From Candidatus Thermokryptus sp. (GTDB lineage Bacteria; Bacteroidota; Ignavibacteria; Kryptoniales; Kryptoniaceae): a stretch of 8,248 nucleotides of DNA. The notes beneath the pieces are model-generated. The model searched no databases and was not told where the DNA came from. It saw nothing but the letters and a program-made list of their open reading frames with translations. How positions within the stretch are numbered: the stretch's first letter is position 1; each line of letters opens with the position of its first letter. The position numbers and the translations under genes are program-made. Below are positions 1 to 6,072 of this stretch, one piece after another. Location: positions 1-8,248 of the forward strand of contig JAPYWO010000039.1 in NCBI GenBank assembly GCA_028276305.1, given 5' to 3'.

Positions 1-332
1 CAGGTAGAGATGTCAACTACGAGGGTGGTATAAGGGTTAACTCGCTCACGGTTTTTGATAGGGTTTATTTTTCAATAGGCAATGTTTACGATGAGGGAAA
101 ACTTGGAAAAAGGATTGAAGGTGACGGAATCATTGAACTTTACTATTTTGAGGGCAATCGCCTCATCGGGGCTGAAATTGTAGGTGATGTCAAATACGCT
201 GGGCTGATAAAAAACTTGATCAGAAGGAAAGTTAAGATTAACATAGATGAATTTAACGGTTTTCGCGACTTCATCGGGGTGACAGCACCTCTTTCTAAAC
301 CAGTTAAGTTTTTTGAACAAAATTTGATTTGA
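1..332 (+). CDS. FAD/NAD(P)-dependent oxidoreductase, C-terminal fragment (5' end outside window)
   Basis: Reading from position 3, an open frame of 109 residues runs to a TGA at 330-332. No start is visible, so this is the tail of a longer protein entering from the left. The segment around FSIGNVYDEGK, followed by NRLIGAEIVGDVKYAGLIK, resembles the end of the FAD domain and the small C-terminal domain of rubredoxin-reductase/NirB-like pyridine nucleotide-disulphide oxidoreductases, where a 'G-x-L-x-G-A-x-L-V-G-D' strand and a short helix are typical. The FAD- and NAD-binding glycine motifs would lie upstream and cannot be checked. Its stop overlaps the proposed TTG start of the acetyltransferase gene, suggesting co-transcription with it and with the hydrogenase genes. 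Substrate and partner are unknown. The family call is from pattern recognition of a fragment, so it is moderate only. Confidence 0.6.
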   Translation, partial: GRDVNYEGGIRVNSLTVFDRVYFSIGNVYDEGKLGKRIEGDGIIELYYFEGNRLIGAEIVGDVKYAGLIKNLIRRKVKINIDEFNGFRDFIGVTAPLSKPVKFFEQNLI

Positions 333-799
333 ATTTGGAAAAACGGCTTTTTGAGAAAATTGAAACCAAGGAGTTTTCATCTTGCGATATGGAACATATT
401 GTGAAGTTTCAGGATGAGCTTAAGGAGAAGGGATGTTATAACTTCTTCTGCGAGAAGATGTTTATTGAACTTTTAAGGGAAATACAAGGTTCGGGAAGTT
501 TGTTTGGCAGAGTTGCCTATCTCGGTGATAAGCCAGTTGGATTTATTTTCGGCGATACGCAACCGAAGTGGTATCAAGGACCCGAATGCGCTTGGCTTAT
601 TGCGATTGTCGTCCACCCTGATTACAGAAGGAAAGGTATTGGAAGACGTCTTTTGGTTGAGTTCCTTGATAAAGTTAGAGAACTTGGATTGAAGAGGGTT
701 TGCACGGTTACTGAGTTTGCAGATGAGGAGACGCTTGGCTTTTTGAGGAAGATGGGATTTAAATATGGGAGATTTGTTCAACTTGAAAAACAAATTTGA
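329..799 (+). CDS. GNAT family N-acetyltransferase
   Basis: A 156-residue protein with the GNAT acetyl-CoA fold. Residues 9-50 look like the first strand and helices. Residues 62-75 form a strand pair (RVAYLGDKPVGFIFG). Residues 89-109 carry motif A, with the acetyl-CoA pyrophosphate loop R100-x-x-G103-x-G105 after the strand LIAIVVHPDY. Residues 136-149 (LGFLRKMGFKYGRF) fit motif B. The chosen start is TTG at 329-331, overlapping the TGA of the preceding gene (TTGA), and it has no convincing Shine-Dalgarno, so translational coupling is likely. The next in-frame ATG, at 389, would remove the first strand of the fold, so it is less likely; TTG at 335 is also possible. Family members acetylate amines on small molecules or protein N-termini/lysines. 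The substrate cannot be read from sequence. Its place just before hyaA may be functional or merely positional. Confidence 0.85.
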   Translation: MNLEKRLFEKIETKEFSSCDMEHIVKFQDELKEKGCYNFFCEKMFIELLREIQGSGSLFGRVAYLGDKPVGFIFGDTQPKWYQGPECAWLIAIVVHPDYRRKGIGRRLLVEFLDKVRELGLKRVCTVTEFADEETLGFLRKMGFKYGRFVQLEKQI

Positions 800-805
800 T
801 AAAAC

Positions 806-814
806 AAAGGGAGG
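806..814 (+). promoter_or_regulatory. Strong ribosome binding site for hyaA
   Basis: AAAGGGAGG ends 8 nt before the ATG at 823. This decides the start of the hydrogenase small subunit: the open frame extends upstream to a TTG at 796 inside the end of the acetyltransferase gene, but only the ATG at 823 has a well-placed Shine-Dalgarno and gives a normal Tat signal length. Confidence 0.8.
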
Positions 815-822
815 TTTTAAAG

Positions 823-1923
823 ATGCAAAGGCAGGAGACATTTTACGAGGCGGTGAAAAGAAGCGGAATCTCAAGGCGTGATTTTTTGAGGTTCTGTCTT
901 CTCACAACCGCTTATCTTGGGCTTGAAAGTACAATGTTTCCCAAGATTGTCCGTGCGCTTGAATCCAAACCCCGACCACCAATTTACTGGCTTAATTTCG
1001 CAGCTTGCACTTGTTGCACCGAGTCATTGATAAGGTCATCGCACCCATTGATTTCTGATGTGATTTTAGGTATAATCTCGCTTGACTATATGGAGACGAT
1101 ACAGGTTGCAGCAGGTCATCAGGCGGAGGAAATAGTTTGGGAGGGGATGAAGAAGAACTTTGGGAATTACATCCTTGCGGTTGAGGGTTCTGTTCCAACG
1201 AAAGACGGAGGAGTTTATTGCACGGTTGGTGGGATGACAGCGATTGAATATCTTAAAAAGGCTTCTCAAGGGGCAAAGGCGATAATATCTGTTGGTTCGT
1301 GCTCTTCATTTGGATGTGTTACAACAGCTCATCCAAATCCAACAGGAGCTAAGCCAATTTACAAGTTGATAACCGACAAACCAGTTGTCAATCTCCCAGG
1401 ATGCCCGCCGATAGCCGAAGTCATAGTTGGAACGATAGTTCATCTTATCACATTTGATTCGTTGCCAGCGCTTGACAATTTGAAACGACCCAAGGTATTT
1501 TACGGACAGCGCATTCACGACAAATGTTATCGCAGGGCATTCTTTGATGCTGGGATGTTCGTTGAAAAGTTTGATGACGAGGGGGCGAGAAAAGGATGGT
1601 GCCTGTATAAAGTTGGTTGCAGAGGACCGGTTACATATAACGCTTGTTCAGTCGTTAAATGGAACGAGGGTGTAAGCTTCCCAATCCAATCTGGTCACCC
1701 ATGCCTTGGATGTTCCGAGCCAGATTATTGGGACAATAGACCGCTTTATCAACATGTGGCGGATGTTCCTTTGCCTGGGTTTGCAACAGCTGATGATATA
1801 GGGAAAGGATTTGCAATTGGAGTTGCAGTTGCAACCGGGGCTCATCTTGTGGCTTCAATTGTTAAGAAAGCATCTCAAAAAGCAAAAGAAGCAAAAGTTG
1901 AAGAAAAGAAAAAGGAGGAGTAA
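823..1923 (+). CDS. hyaA: [NiFe]-hydrogenase small subunit, O2-tolerant group 1d-like, Tat-exported and membrane-anchored
   Basis: A 366-residue small subunit that carries electrons from the NiFe site through three Fe-S clusters to the membrane cytochrome. Residues 1-45 are a Tat signal: SRRDFLRF at 17-24, a hydrophobic stretch and a likely cut after VRA45. Proximal-cluster ligands are C62, C64, C65, C160, C165 and C194. By alignment from memory with E. coli HyaA these match mature C17, C19, C20, C115, C120 and C149 at a constant offset of 45, including the two extra cysteines that make the [4Fe-3S] cluster. Distal-cluster ligands are H232, C235, C260 and C266; medial-cluster ligands are C275, C294 and C297. 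Residues 326-347 form the C-terminal membrane anchor, followed by a Lys/Glu-rich tail. It lies 24 nt after the GNAT gene and 3 nt before hyaB, so it is part of one operon. The protein should be folded with HyaB in the cytoplasm and exported as a pair. Function is highly secure. Confidence 0.97.
   Translation: MQRQETFYEAVKRSGISRRDFLRFCLLTTAYLGLESTMFPKIVRALESKPRPPIYWLNFAACTCCTESLIRSSHPLISDVILGIISLDYMETIQVAAGHQAEEIVWEGMKKNFGNYILAVEGSVPTKDGGVYCTVGGMTAIEYLKKASQGAKAIISVGSCSSFGCVTTAHPNPTGAKPIYKLITDKPVVNLPGCPPIAEVIVGTIVHLITFDSLPALDNLKRPKVFYGQRIHDKCYRRAFFDAGMFVEKFDDEGARKGWCLYKVGCRGPVTYNACSVVKWNEGVSFPIQSGHPCLGCSEPDYWDNRPLYQHVADVPLPGFATADDIGKGFAIGVAVATGAHLVASIVKKASQKAKEAKVEEKKKEE
1911..1918 (+). promoter_or_regulatory. 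Ribosome binding site for hyaB, inside the 3' end of hyaA
   Basis: AAAGGAGG sits 8 nt before the ATG at 1927 and lies in the codons for the Lys/Glu tail of HyaA. The two subunit genes are therefore translated in close succession, which suits their 1:1 assembly. Confidence 0.8.
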
Positions 1924-1926
1924 AAA

Positions 1927-3663
1927 ATGGCACAAAGAGTTGTAATAGACCCGATGACCCGAATTGAGGGTCATTTAAGAGTTCAAGCTATTGTTGATGG
2001 AAATGTTGTTAAAGACGCCTCTTGCACAAGCGCTCTTTTCAGAGGAATTGAAATAATTTTGCGAGATCGCGACCCAAGAGAAGCGTGGGCATTAGCTGAG
2101 AGAATTTGCGGTGTTTGTACACTCGTACACGCTGTTACATCAGTTAGGGCAATTGAAGATGCACTCAAAATTGAAATTCCGAAAAATGCAAACTTGATAA
2201 GAAATATAATGATCGCTACTCTTTTCGTCCATGACCATGTTGTTCATTTTTATCACCTCCATGCGCTTGATTGGGTTGATGTCGTTTCAGCGCTTAAAGC
2301 CAATCCAAAGGCGACAGCTGAACTTGCTCAAAAGATTTCAAACTGGCCAAAGTCATCCGTTGGATATTTCACCGATGTTCAAAATCGGTTGAAGAAATTT
2401 GTTGAGTCAGGTCAGCTTGGAATTTTTGCGAACGCATATTGGGGACATCCCGGGTACAAACTTCCGCCAGAGGTCAATCTTCTTGCCGTTGCTCATTATA
2501 TTGAAGCTTTGAACTGGCAAAAGGAAATCGTTAAGATTCACGCTGTTTTCGGCGGTAAGAATCCTCATCCGAATTTAATCGTCGGAGGCATGCCATGCGC
2601 GATCAATTTAAATCACCCCGATGCAATAAACATTGACAAGCTCGCGCTTGTGAAGTCAAAAATTGAAGAAGCGGAACAAATAGTTGAACAACTCTACTGG
2701 CCAGACCTTGTTGCGATAATGTCGTTTTACAAAGAGTGGGCGAAATGGGGTGGTGGCGTGAGTAATAAAGGCGTCCTTGACTATGGCGAGTTCCCGGAGG
2801 TATCGGCTGATGTTAAGACGATTATGAAGACGAACAGATGGAAAGGCGGTGTTGTTTTAAATGGAAACTTAAATGAGGTGCACGAAGTTGACCCAACCGA
2901 CCCCGAGCAAATTCAGGAGTATGTTTCCTATTCCTGGTTTGAATATTCAAAAGGTGATAAAATTGCATTTCATCCGTGGGAAGGAGAAACAAATCCGAAG
3001 TATACGGGTCCGACGCCACCTTGGGAATTTCTTGACATGGACAAAAAATACTCTTGGATGAAAGCCCCACGCTGGAGAGGTAAACCGATGGAAGGCGGAC
3101 CTCTTGCGCGAATGATAATCGCCCTGGCTCATAAAGATGATGAAGTCAAGGCATATGTTGATGAAGCGCTGAAAAAACTTGACCTTCCATTTAATGCGAT
3201 GTATTCAACTTTGGGAAGGACAATCGCAAGGGGTATTGAGACAAGAAGAGCTCTTACTATGCTAAAGAAGCTTTACGATGAGCTTATCGCGAATGTGAAA
3301 GCCGGCGATTATCAAACTGCAAACATGGAAAAATGGGACCCGTCCACTTGGCCAAAGGGTGAGCTCAAAGGGGTCGGAGTTTATGCAGCGCCTCGTGGAG
3401 CCCTTGCACACTGGGTCAAGATAAAAAATGGTAAAATTGCAAACTATCAGGCTGTTGTTGCGACCACTTGGAACGGTTCCCCACGCGATGCAATGGGACA
3501 AAGAGGTCCGATGGAGGAGTCATTGATCGGTGTTCCTTTACACGACCCGCATAAACCACTTGAAATTTTGAGAGTCATACATTCCTTTGACCCTTGTCTT
3601 GCGTGTTCAACCCATGTCCTTGATGTAAACGGGAATGAGATAACGAAAATTGAAATTTTATAA
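1927..3663 (+). CDS. hyaB: [NiFe]-hydrogenase large (catalytic) subunit
   Basis: A 578-residue catalytic subunit that splits H2 at the NiFe(CN)2CO centre. Near the N-terminus is RIEGH (12-16). The first NiFe cysteine pair is in RICGVC (C61, C64), with H68 shortly after. The second pair is in DPCLACSTH (C557, C560). R490 in APRGALAHW matches the conserved active-site arginine (R509 in E. coli HyaB) thought to help split H2. After H563 come 15 residues (VLDVNGNEITKIEIL), the C-terminal extension removed once nickel is inserted; mature length would be 563. Length and motifs run parallel to E. coli HyaB (597 residues) throughout. It carries no signal of its own and should be exported with Tat-bearing HyaA. 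The specific protease, HyaD, is encoded two genes downstream. Both cysteine pairs are intact, so this is an active hydrogenase and not a Complex I-like relative. Confidence 0.98.
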   Translation: MAQRVVIDPMTRIEGHLRVQAIVDGNVVKDASCTSALFRGIEIILRDRDPREAWALAERICGVCTLVHAVTSVRAIEDALKIEIPKNANLIRNIMIATLFVHDHVVHFYHLHALDWVDVVSALKANPKATAELAQKISNWPKSSVGYFTDVQNRLKKFVESGQLGIFANAYWGHPGYKLPPEVNLLAVAHYIEALNWQKEIVKIHAVFGGKNPHPNLIVGGMPCAINLNHPDAINIDKLALVKSKIEEAEQIVEQLYWPDLVAIMSFYKEWAKWGGGVSNKGVLDYGEFPEVSADVKTIMKTNRWKGGVVLNGNLNEVHEVDPTDPEQIQEYVSYSWFEYSKGDKIAFHPWEGETNPKYTGPTPPWEFLDMDKKYSWMKAPRWRGKPMEGGPLARMIIALAHKDDEVKAYVDEALKKLDLPFNAMYSTLGRTIARGIETRRALTMLKKLYDELIANVKAGDYQTANMEKWDPSTWPKGELKGVGVYAAPRGALAHWVKIKNGKIANYQAVVATTWNGSPRDAMGQRGPMEESLIGVPLHDPHKPLEILRVIHSFDPCLACSTHVLDVNGNEITKIEIL

Positions 3664-3670
3664 AAAGTAA

Positions 3671-3676
3671 GGAGGG
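3671..3676 (+). promoter_or_regulatory. Ribosome binding site for hyaC
   Basis: GGAGGG, preceded by AA, lies 8-9 nt before the ATG at 3685. A second ATG at 3678 is only 1-2 nt from this site and is in another frame, so it is a decoy and the start at 3685 is preferred. Confidence 0.75.
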
Positions 3677-3684
3677 TATGAAAA

Positions 3685-4422
3685 ATGCAAGCAAATCAAA
3701 TTTATCGCGTTGAAAGCGAATGCGTGACAAGATATTATGTTTGGGACCCCGTGGTCAGGATAAGCCATTGGATCAATGTCATCGTCGTTGGTGTGCTGAT
3801 TTTTACAGGGCTTTATATTAGCACCCCATTTTATCGCCCAAATGTTGATGAGCCATTCGGTGCATCTATTATGGCTACGATGAAAAATTTACATTTCCTT
3901 TCAGCTATAATTTTCACACTCAATGGTTTATTCAGGGCGTATTGGTGGTTTGCGGGAAATACTTATAGACAATGGTTTAGATTTCATATCTGGAGAGCTG
4001 ATTTTTGGAAAGAAGCGTGGTGGAAGTTAAAAGATTATATAACTCTTCGCTATACCGACTATGAACTGCACACACTTGGTCATAATACGCTTGCCACATT
4101 AACTTATGTTATTCTTTTCCTCGCTGCTTCTGTTCAAGGTTTGACAGGTTTTGCGATGGCTGGGAGAATAAACCCGGGCGGTTTCTTTGACACCCTTTTC
4201 GGCTGGGTTATACCTTTATTCGGAGGAGAAGCAAATGTTAGAATGATACACAAAATGATAATGTGGGGAATAATTGGATTCATGATTCACCATATAAGCT
4301 TTGTGATTTATCTTGAAGTTTTCCGTGAGAAAGGGATGCTCTCATCAATGATAACCGGACTTAAAACAAGACCATTGGGATGGGAACCGATTGAAAAACC
4401 GTGGGAAAAGGGTAAGAAATGA
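3685..4422 (+). CDS. hyaC: Ni/Fe-hydrogenase b-type cytochrome subunit
   Basis: A 245-residue integral membrane dihaem cytochrome b that takes electrons from the small subunit and reduces quinone. Four hydrophobic helices are visible, at about 29-46, 69-89, 135-158 and 187-211. Candidate haem ligands are H28 (RISHWINV, start of helix 1), H70 (helix 2) and H189 with H202/H203 (helix 4, MIHKMIMWGIIGFMIHH), matching the family pattern of histidines in helices 1, 2 and 4. Its length is close to E. coli HyaC (235 residues). The long loop between helices 2 and 3 (90-134), rich in Trp and Arg, is typical of the family. It follows hyaB by 21 nt and its TGA overlaps the ATG of hyaD (ATGA), so the products are translationally coupled. 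This subunit makes the hydrogenase a respiratory, energy-conserving enzyme. Confidence 0.95.
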   Translation: MQANQIYRVESECVTRYYVWDPVVRISHWINVIVVGVLIFTGLYISTPFYRPNVDEPFGASIMATMKNLHFLSAIIFTLNGLFRAYWWFAGNTYRQWFRFHIWRADFWKEAWWKLKDYITLRYTDYELHTLGHNTLATLTYVILFLAASVQGLTGFAMAGRINPGGFFDTLFGWVIPLFGGEANVRMIHKMIMWGIIGFMIHHISFVIYLEVFREKGMLSSMITGLKTRPLGWEPIEKPWEKGKK

Positions 4423-4889
4423 AAATAGGTGTCCTCGGAATAGGGAACCCATTGCTTGGAGATGATGGCTTCGGCGTTGAGGTCGTAAGGCGACTTTCTG
4501 AAGAGATGAGGGAATCGCCAGATGTTGAAATAATTGATGGCGGTTCCCTTGGCATTTATCTTTTGCCATATCTTGAAGATAAAACACATCTTATCGTTGT
4601 AGATGCAATTAACTTTAACGGCAAGCCAGGGGAAATAATAAAGTTTAAACTTGAAGAAATCCCCGGATATATCAGTTTTAAATTGTCGGAACATCAGATA
4701 ACATTTCACGAGGTCATAGCGTTGATGAATTTGCTAAATATAAAGCCGGATGAAAGTTTGATAATCGGTGTCCAACCCAAGACAAATCATTGGGGTGATA
4801 CAATGAGCCAAGAGGTAAGCGAAGCTATTGATAAGGTTGTGGATGAAGTTAAAGAGCAAATAAAAAAGTGGAGAGAAAGTGCAAGCTAA
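4419..4889 (+). CDS. hyaD: Hydrogenase maturation endopeptidase (HyaD/HybD family, peptidase M52)
   Basis: A 156-residue cytoplasmic protease that removes the C-terminal peptide of HyaB after Ni insertion. The N-terminus has the family pattern GIGNPLLGDDGFG (7-19). The three metal-contacting positions known from E. coli HybD (E16, D62, H93) correspond to D16, D62 (VVDAINF) and H92 (SEHQITFHEV). The Glu-to-Asp change at position 16 is conservative and is also seen in the hydrogenase-3 protease HycI, so activity is expected. The IDGGSLGIYLLPYL segment (39-52) is also typical. The ATG is embedded in the hyaC stop (ATGA), and the gene end overlaps the next start by 11 nt. The likely substrate is the HyaB encoded upstream, cut at H563|V564. 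Confidence 0.95.
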   Translation: MKIGVLGIGNPLLGDDGFGVEVVRRLSEEMRESPDVEIIDGGSLGIYLLPYLEDKTHLIVVDAINFNGKPGEIIKFKLEEIPGYISFKLSEHQITFHEVIALMNLLNIKPDESLIIGVQPKTNHWGDTMSQEVSEAIDKVVDEVKEQIKKWRESAS

Positions 4890-5253
4890 CTTGACAAATG
4901 CAATTTTTATCATTAACGAGATAAAACACGCCCTTGTTGAACTTAAGAACGAAGGGAAGACAAGAACGATAAATTTGAGTAATTTCCCCCTGTCGTATGA
5001 TGAAGCGAAGTTTCTTGATGAGTTCCTTGCTCATGGCAGTGTCAAAATAATTTACGAAAGCGAGGGTTTAACCGTGTGGCAAGAGACGAAATTCCCGGGC
5101 GTTTGGTGGGGTGAATATAGAAATTCAAGCGGAAAAATAATTTTAAGGACGATTGAAATAACTCGCTTCCCAGAATTGGCAATGTCACAGCTTGAAGATA
5201 TAGAAGAGGGGATAAGTGATTTAGAAAAAGCCATGTCTGAATTTGTCAGCTGA
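4879..5253 (+). CDS. Short hydrogenase expression protein with HupH/HyaF C-terminal domain
   Basis: A 124-residue protein starting at GTG 4879, 11 nt inside the end of hyaD; GGAGAG at 4870-4875 lies very close before it. No in-frame ATG exists near the beginning. Residues 34-57 (LSNFPLSYDEAKFLDEFL then HGSVKI) and 73-94 (PGVWWGEYRNSSGKIILR then TIEI) match the HupH/HyaF C-terminal domain, whose hallmarks are 'L.F.L...E..FL...LG.G.V.I' and 'P.VWW......S....L..IE'. The ending, LEDIEEGISDLEKAM, also fits the helix of that domain. Full-length HupH/HyaF proteins are about 280 residues, so this holds only one domain. Family members act in assembly of O2-tolerant membrane hydrogenases, with a proposed role in Fe-S cluster delivery to the small subunit; the exact chemistry is not settled. 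It is the last gene of the hydrogenase operon before a 103-nt gap. Confidence 0.85.
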   Translation: MQANLTNAIFIINEIKHALVELKNEGKTRTINLSNFPLSYDEAKFLDEFLAHGSVKIIYESEGLTVWQETKFPGVWWGEYRNSSGKIILRTIEITRFPELAMSQLEDIEEGISDLEKAMSEFVS

Positions 5254-5356
5254 TTTCATTCATCATTGTTAAGTTGGAAAATTTGACTTTTATTTTTTCG
5301 TGTATTAAATTAAGACGAAATTTATCCTAATTTAAAAATAAAATTCAGGTTGAAAA
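5254..5356 (+). promoter_or_regulatory. AT-rich intergenic region with a candidate promoter for the oxidase genes
   Basis: This is the only gap longer than 30 nt between genes in the window. TTGACT at 5283-5288 matches five of six bases of a sigma70 -35 box. Downstream, TTAAAT at 5305-5310 (16-nt spacer) or TATTAA at 5303-5308 (14-nt spacer, after TG) is a weak -10 candidate. This would start RNA about 40 nt before the ATG at 5357. A weak hairpin (5271-5289, mostly A-U and G-U pairs) followed by a T-rich run at 5290-5298 could terminate the upstream operon, but it overlaps the -35 box. Bacteroidota-type promoter elements were looked for without a good match. Position and composition support a transcription boundary; the exact elements are tentative. 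Confidence 0.35.
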
Positions 5357-6058
5357 ATGAAGAAATTAATTTCGTTTGGTTTGGCAATTTTATTTACCAC
5401 CTTTAGTTTCTCTCAAAATGCCACTGTAAAAGGGGTTGTGAAGTTCGTCGGGGAAGCGCCAAAGCCGAGGTTGATAAGCATGAAAGCCGATAGGCAGTGT
5501 GATGCAATACATGGGGGCAAATCTGTGACCGCTGAGGATGTTGTTGTTAATCCAAATGGAACATTGAAATGGGTTTTCGTTTATGTTAAGGAAGGCGTAA
5601 AAGGAAAGTATAACCCGCCAAGCGAGCCAGTTGTTATTGACCAACAAGGTTGCTGGTATCAACCGCATGTTTTCGGGATAATGGTTGGGCAAAAGCTTGA
5701 GATTAGAAATAGCGATCCATTGCTTCACAATATCCACGCAACGCCGAAGAAAAACAAGCCATTTAACATCGGTCAACCGGTTAAGGGGATGAAAAGTTAT
5801 CACACATTTGATACGCCTGAGATAATGGTTCCATTTAAATGTGATGTCCATCCGTGGATGTCTGCATATGCTGGTGTTCTTGATCATCCGTTCTTCAGTG
5901 TTTCAAACGACAAAGGCGAATTTGAGATTAAAAATCTTCCCCCTGGGACATACACGATTGAGGCATGGCACGAAAAATTTGGGACATTGACGCAAACAGT
6001 TACAGTTAAGCCCGGGGAGACGAAGCAAATTGAATTCACTTTTGAAAGGAAAAAATAA
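5357..6058 (+). CDS. Secreted cupredoxin-like copper protein with C-terminal carboxypeptidase-regulatory-like beta-sandwich
   Basis: A 233-residue exported protein. Residues 1-19 form a Sec signal (MKKLISFGLAILFTTFSFS) with a likely cut before Q20. Residues about 100-175 look like a cupredoxin domain: H124 in NSDPLLHNIH takes the place of the first copper histidine, and CDVHPWM gives C162, H165 and M168, the same C-x2-H-P-x-M spacing as amicyanin. Residues 180-230 (SNDKGEFEIKNLPPGTYTIE onward, ending VTVKPGETKQIEFTF) form a CarboxypepD_reg/Cna-B-like beta-sandwich. C48 and C99 are two further cysteines that could pair as a disulphide. No CxxCH haem site is present. The gene has only a weak AGG ribosome site and lies 14 nt before coxB, so it may deliver electrons to, or copper to, the CuA subunit. 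Both roles are inference. A type 1 copper site is well supported by motif but unproven. Confidence 0.75.
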   Translation: MKKLISFGLAILFTTFSFSQNATVKGVVKFVGEAPKPRLISMKADRQCDAIHGGKSVTAEDVVVNPNGTLKWVFVYVKEGVKGKYNPPSEPVVIDQQGCWYQPHVFGIMVGQKLEIRNSDPLLHNIHATPKKNKPFNIGQPVKGMKSYHTFDTPEIMVPFKCDVHPWMSAYAGVLDHPFFSVSNDKGEFEIKNLPPGTYTIEAWHEKFGTLTQTVTVKPGETKQIEFTFERKK

Positions 6059-6072
6059 TTTGGAGTTAAAAA

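Noticed and set aside
796..822. Nine-codon upstream extension of hyaA from a TTG at 796
   Set aside because: The extension lies partly inside the acetyltransferase stop region and has no ribosome site. The ATG at 823 has a strong site 8 nt upstream and gives a Tat signal of the same length as E. coli HyaA.
473..874. 133-residue open frame on the - strand over the GNAT gene
   Set aside because: It is antisense to a recognisable acetyltransferase and the start of hyaA and has no protein features of its own.
4549..4566. Possible sigma54 promoter (TGGC...TTGC) inside hyaD
   Set aside because: The spacing between the GG and GC elements is two bases too long, and it lies within a coding region with no gene start nearby.
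4308..4709. 133-residue open frame on the - strand across the hyaC/hyaD junction
   Set aside because: It lies opposite two well-supported coupled genes and shows no domain.
5271..5298. Rho-independent terminator after the hydrogenase operon
   Set aside because: The stem has only one G-C pair and about three G-U pairs, so it is too weak to list as a terminator in its own right; it is mentioned with the intergenic region.
5390..5887. 165-residue open frame on the - strand
   Set aside because: It is a full shadow of the copper-protein gene, with no recognisable motif, no ribosome site and composition of an antisense translation.
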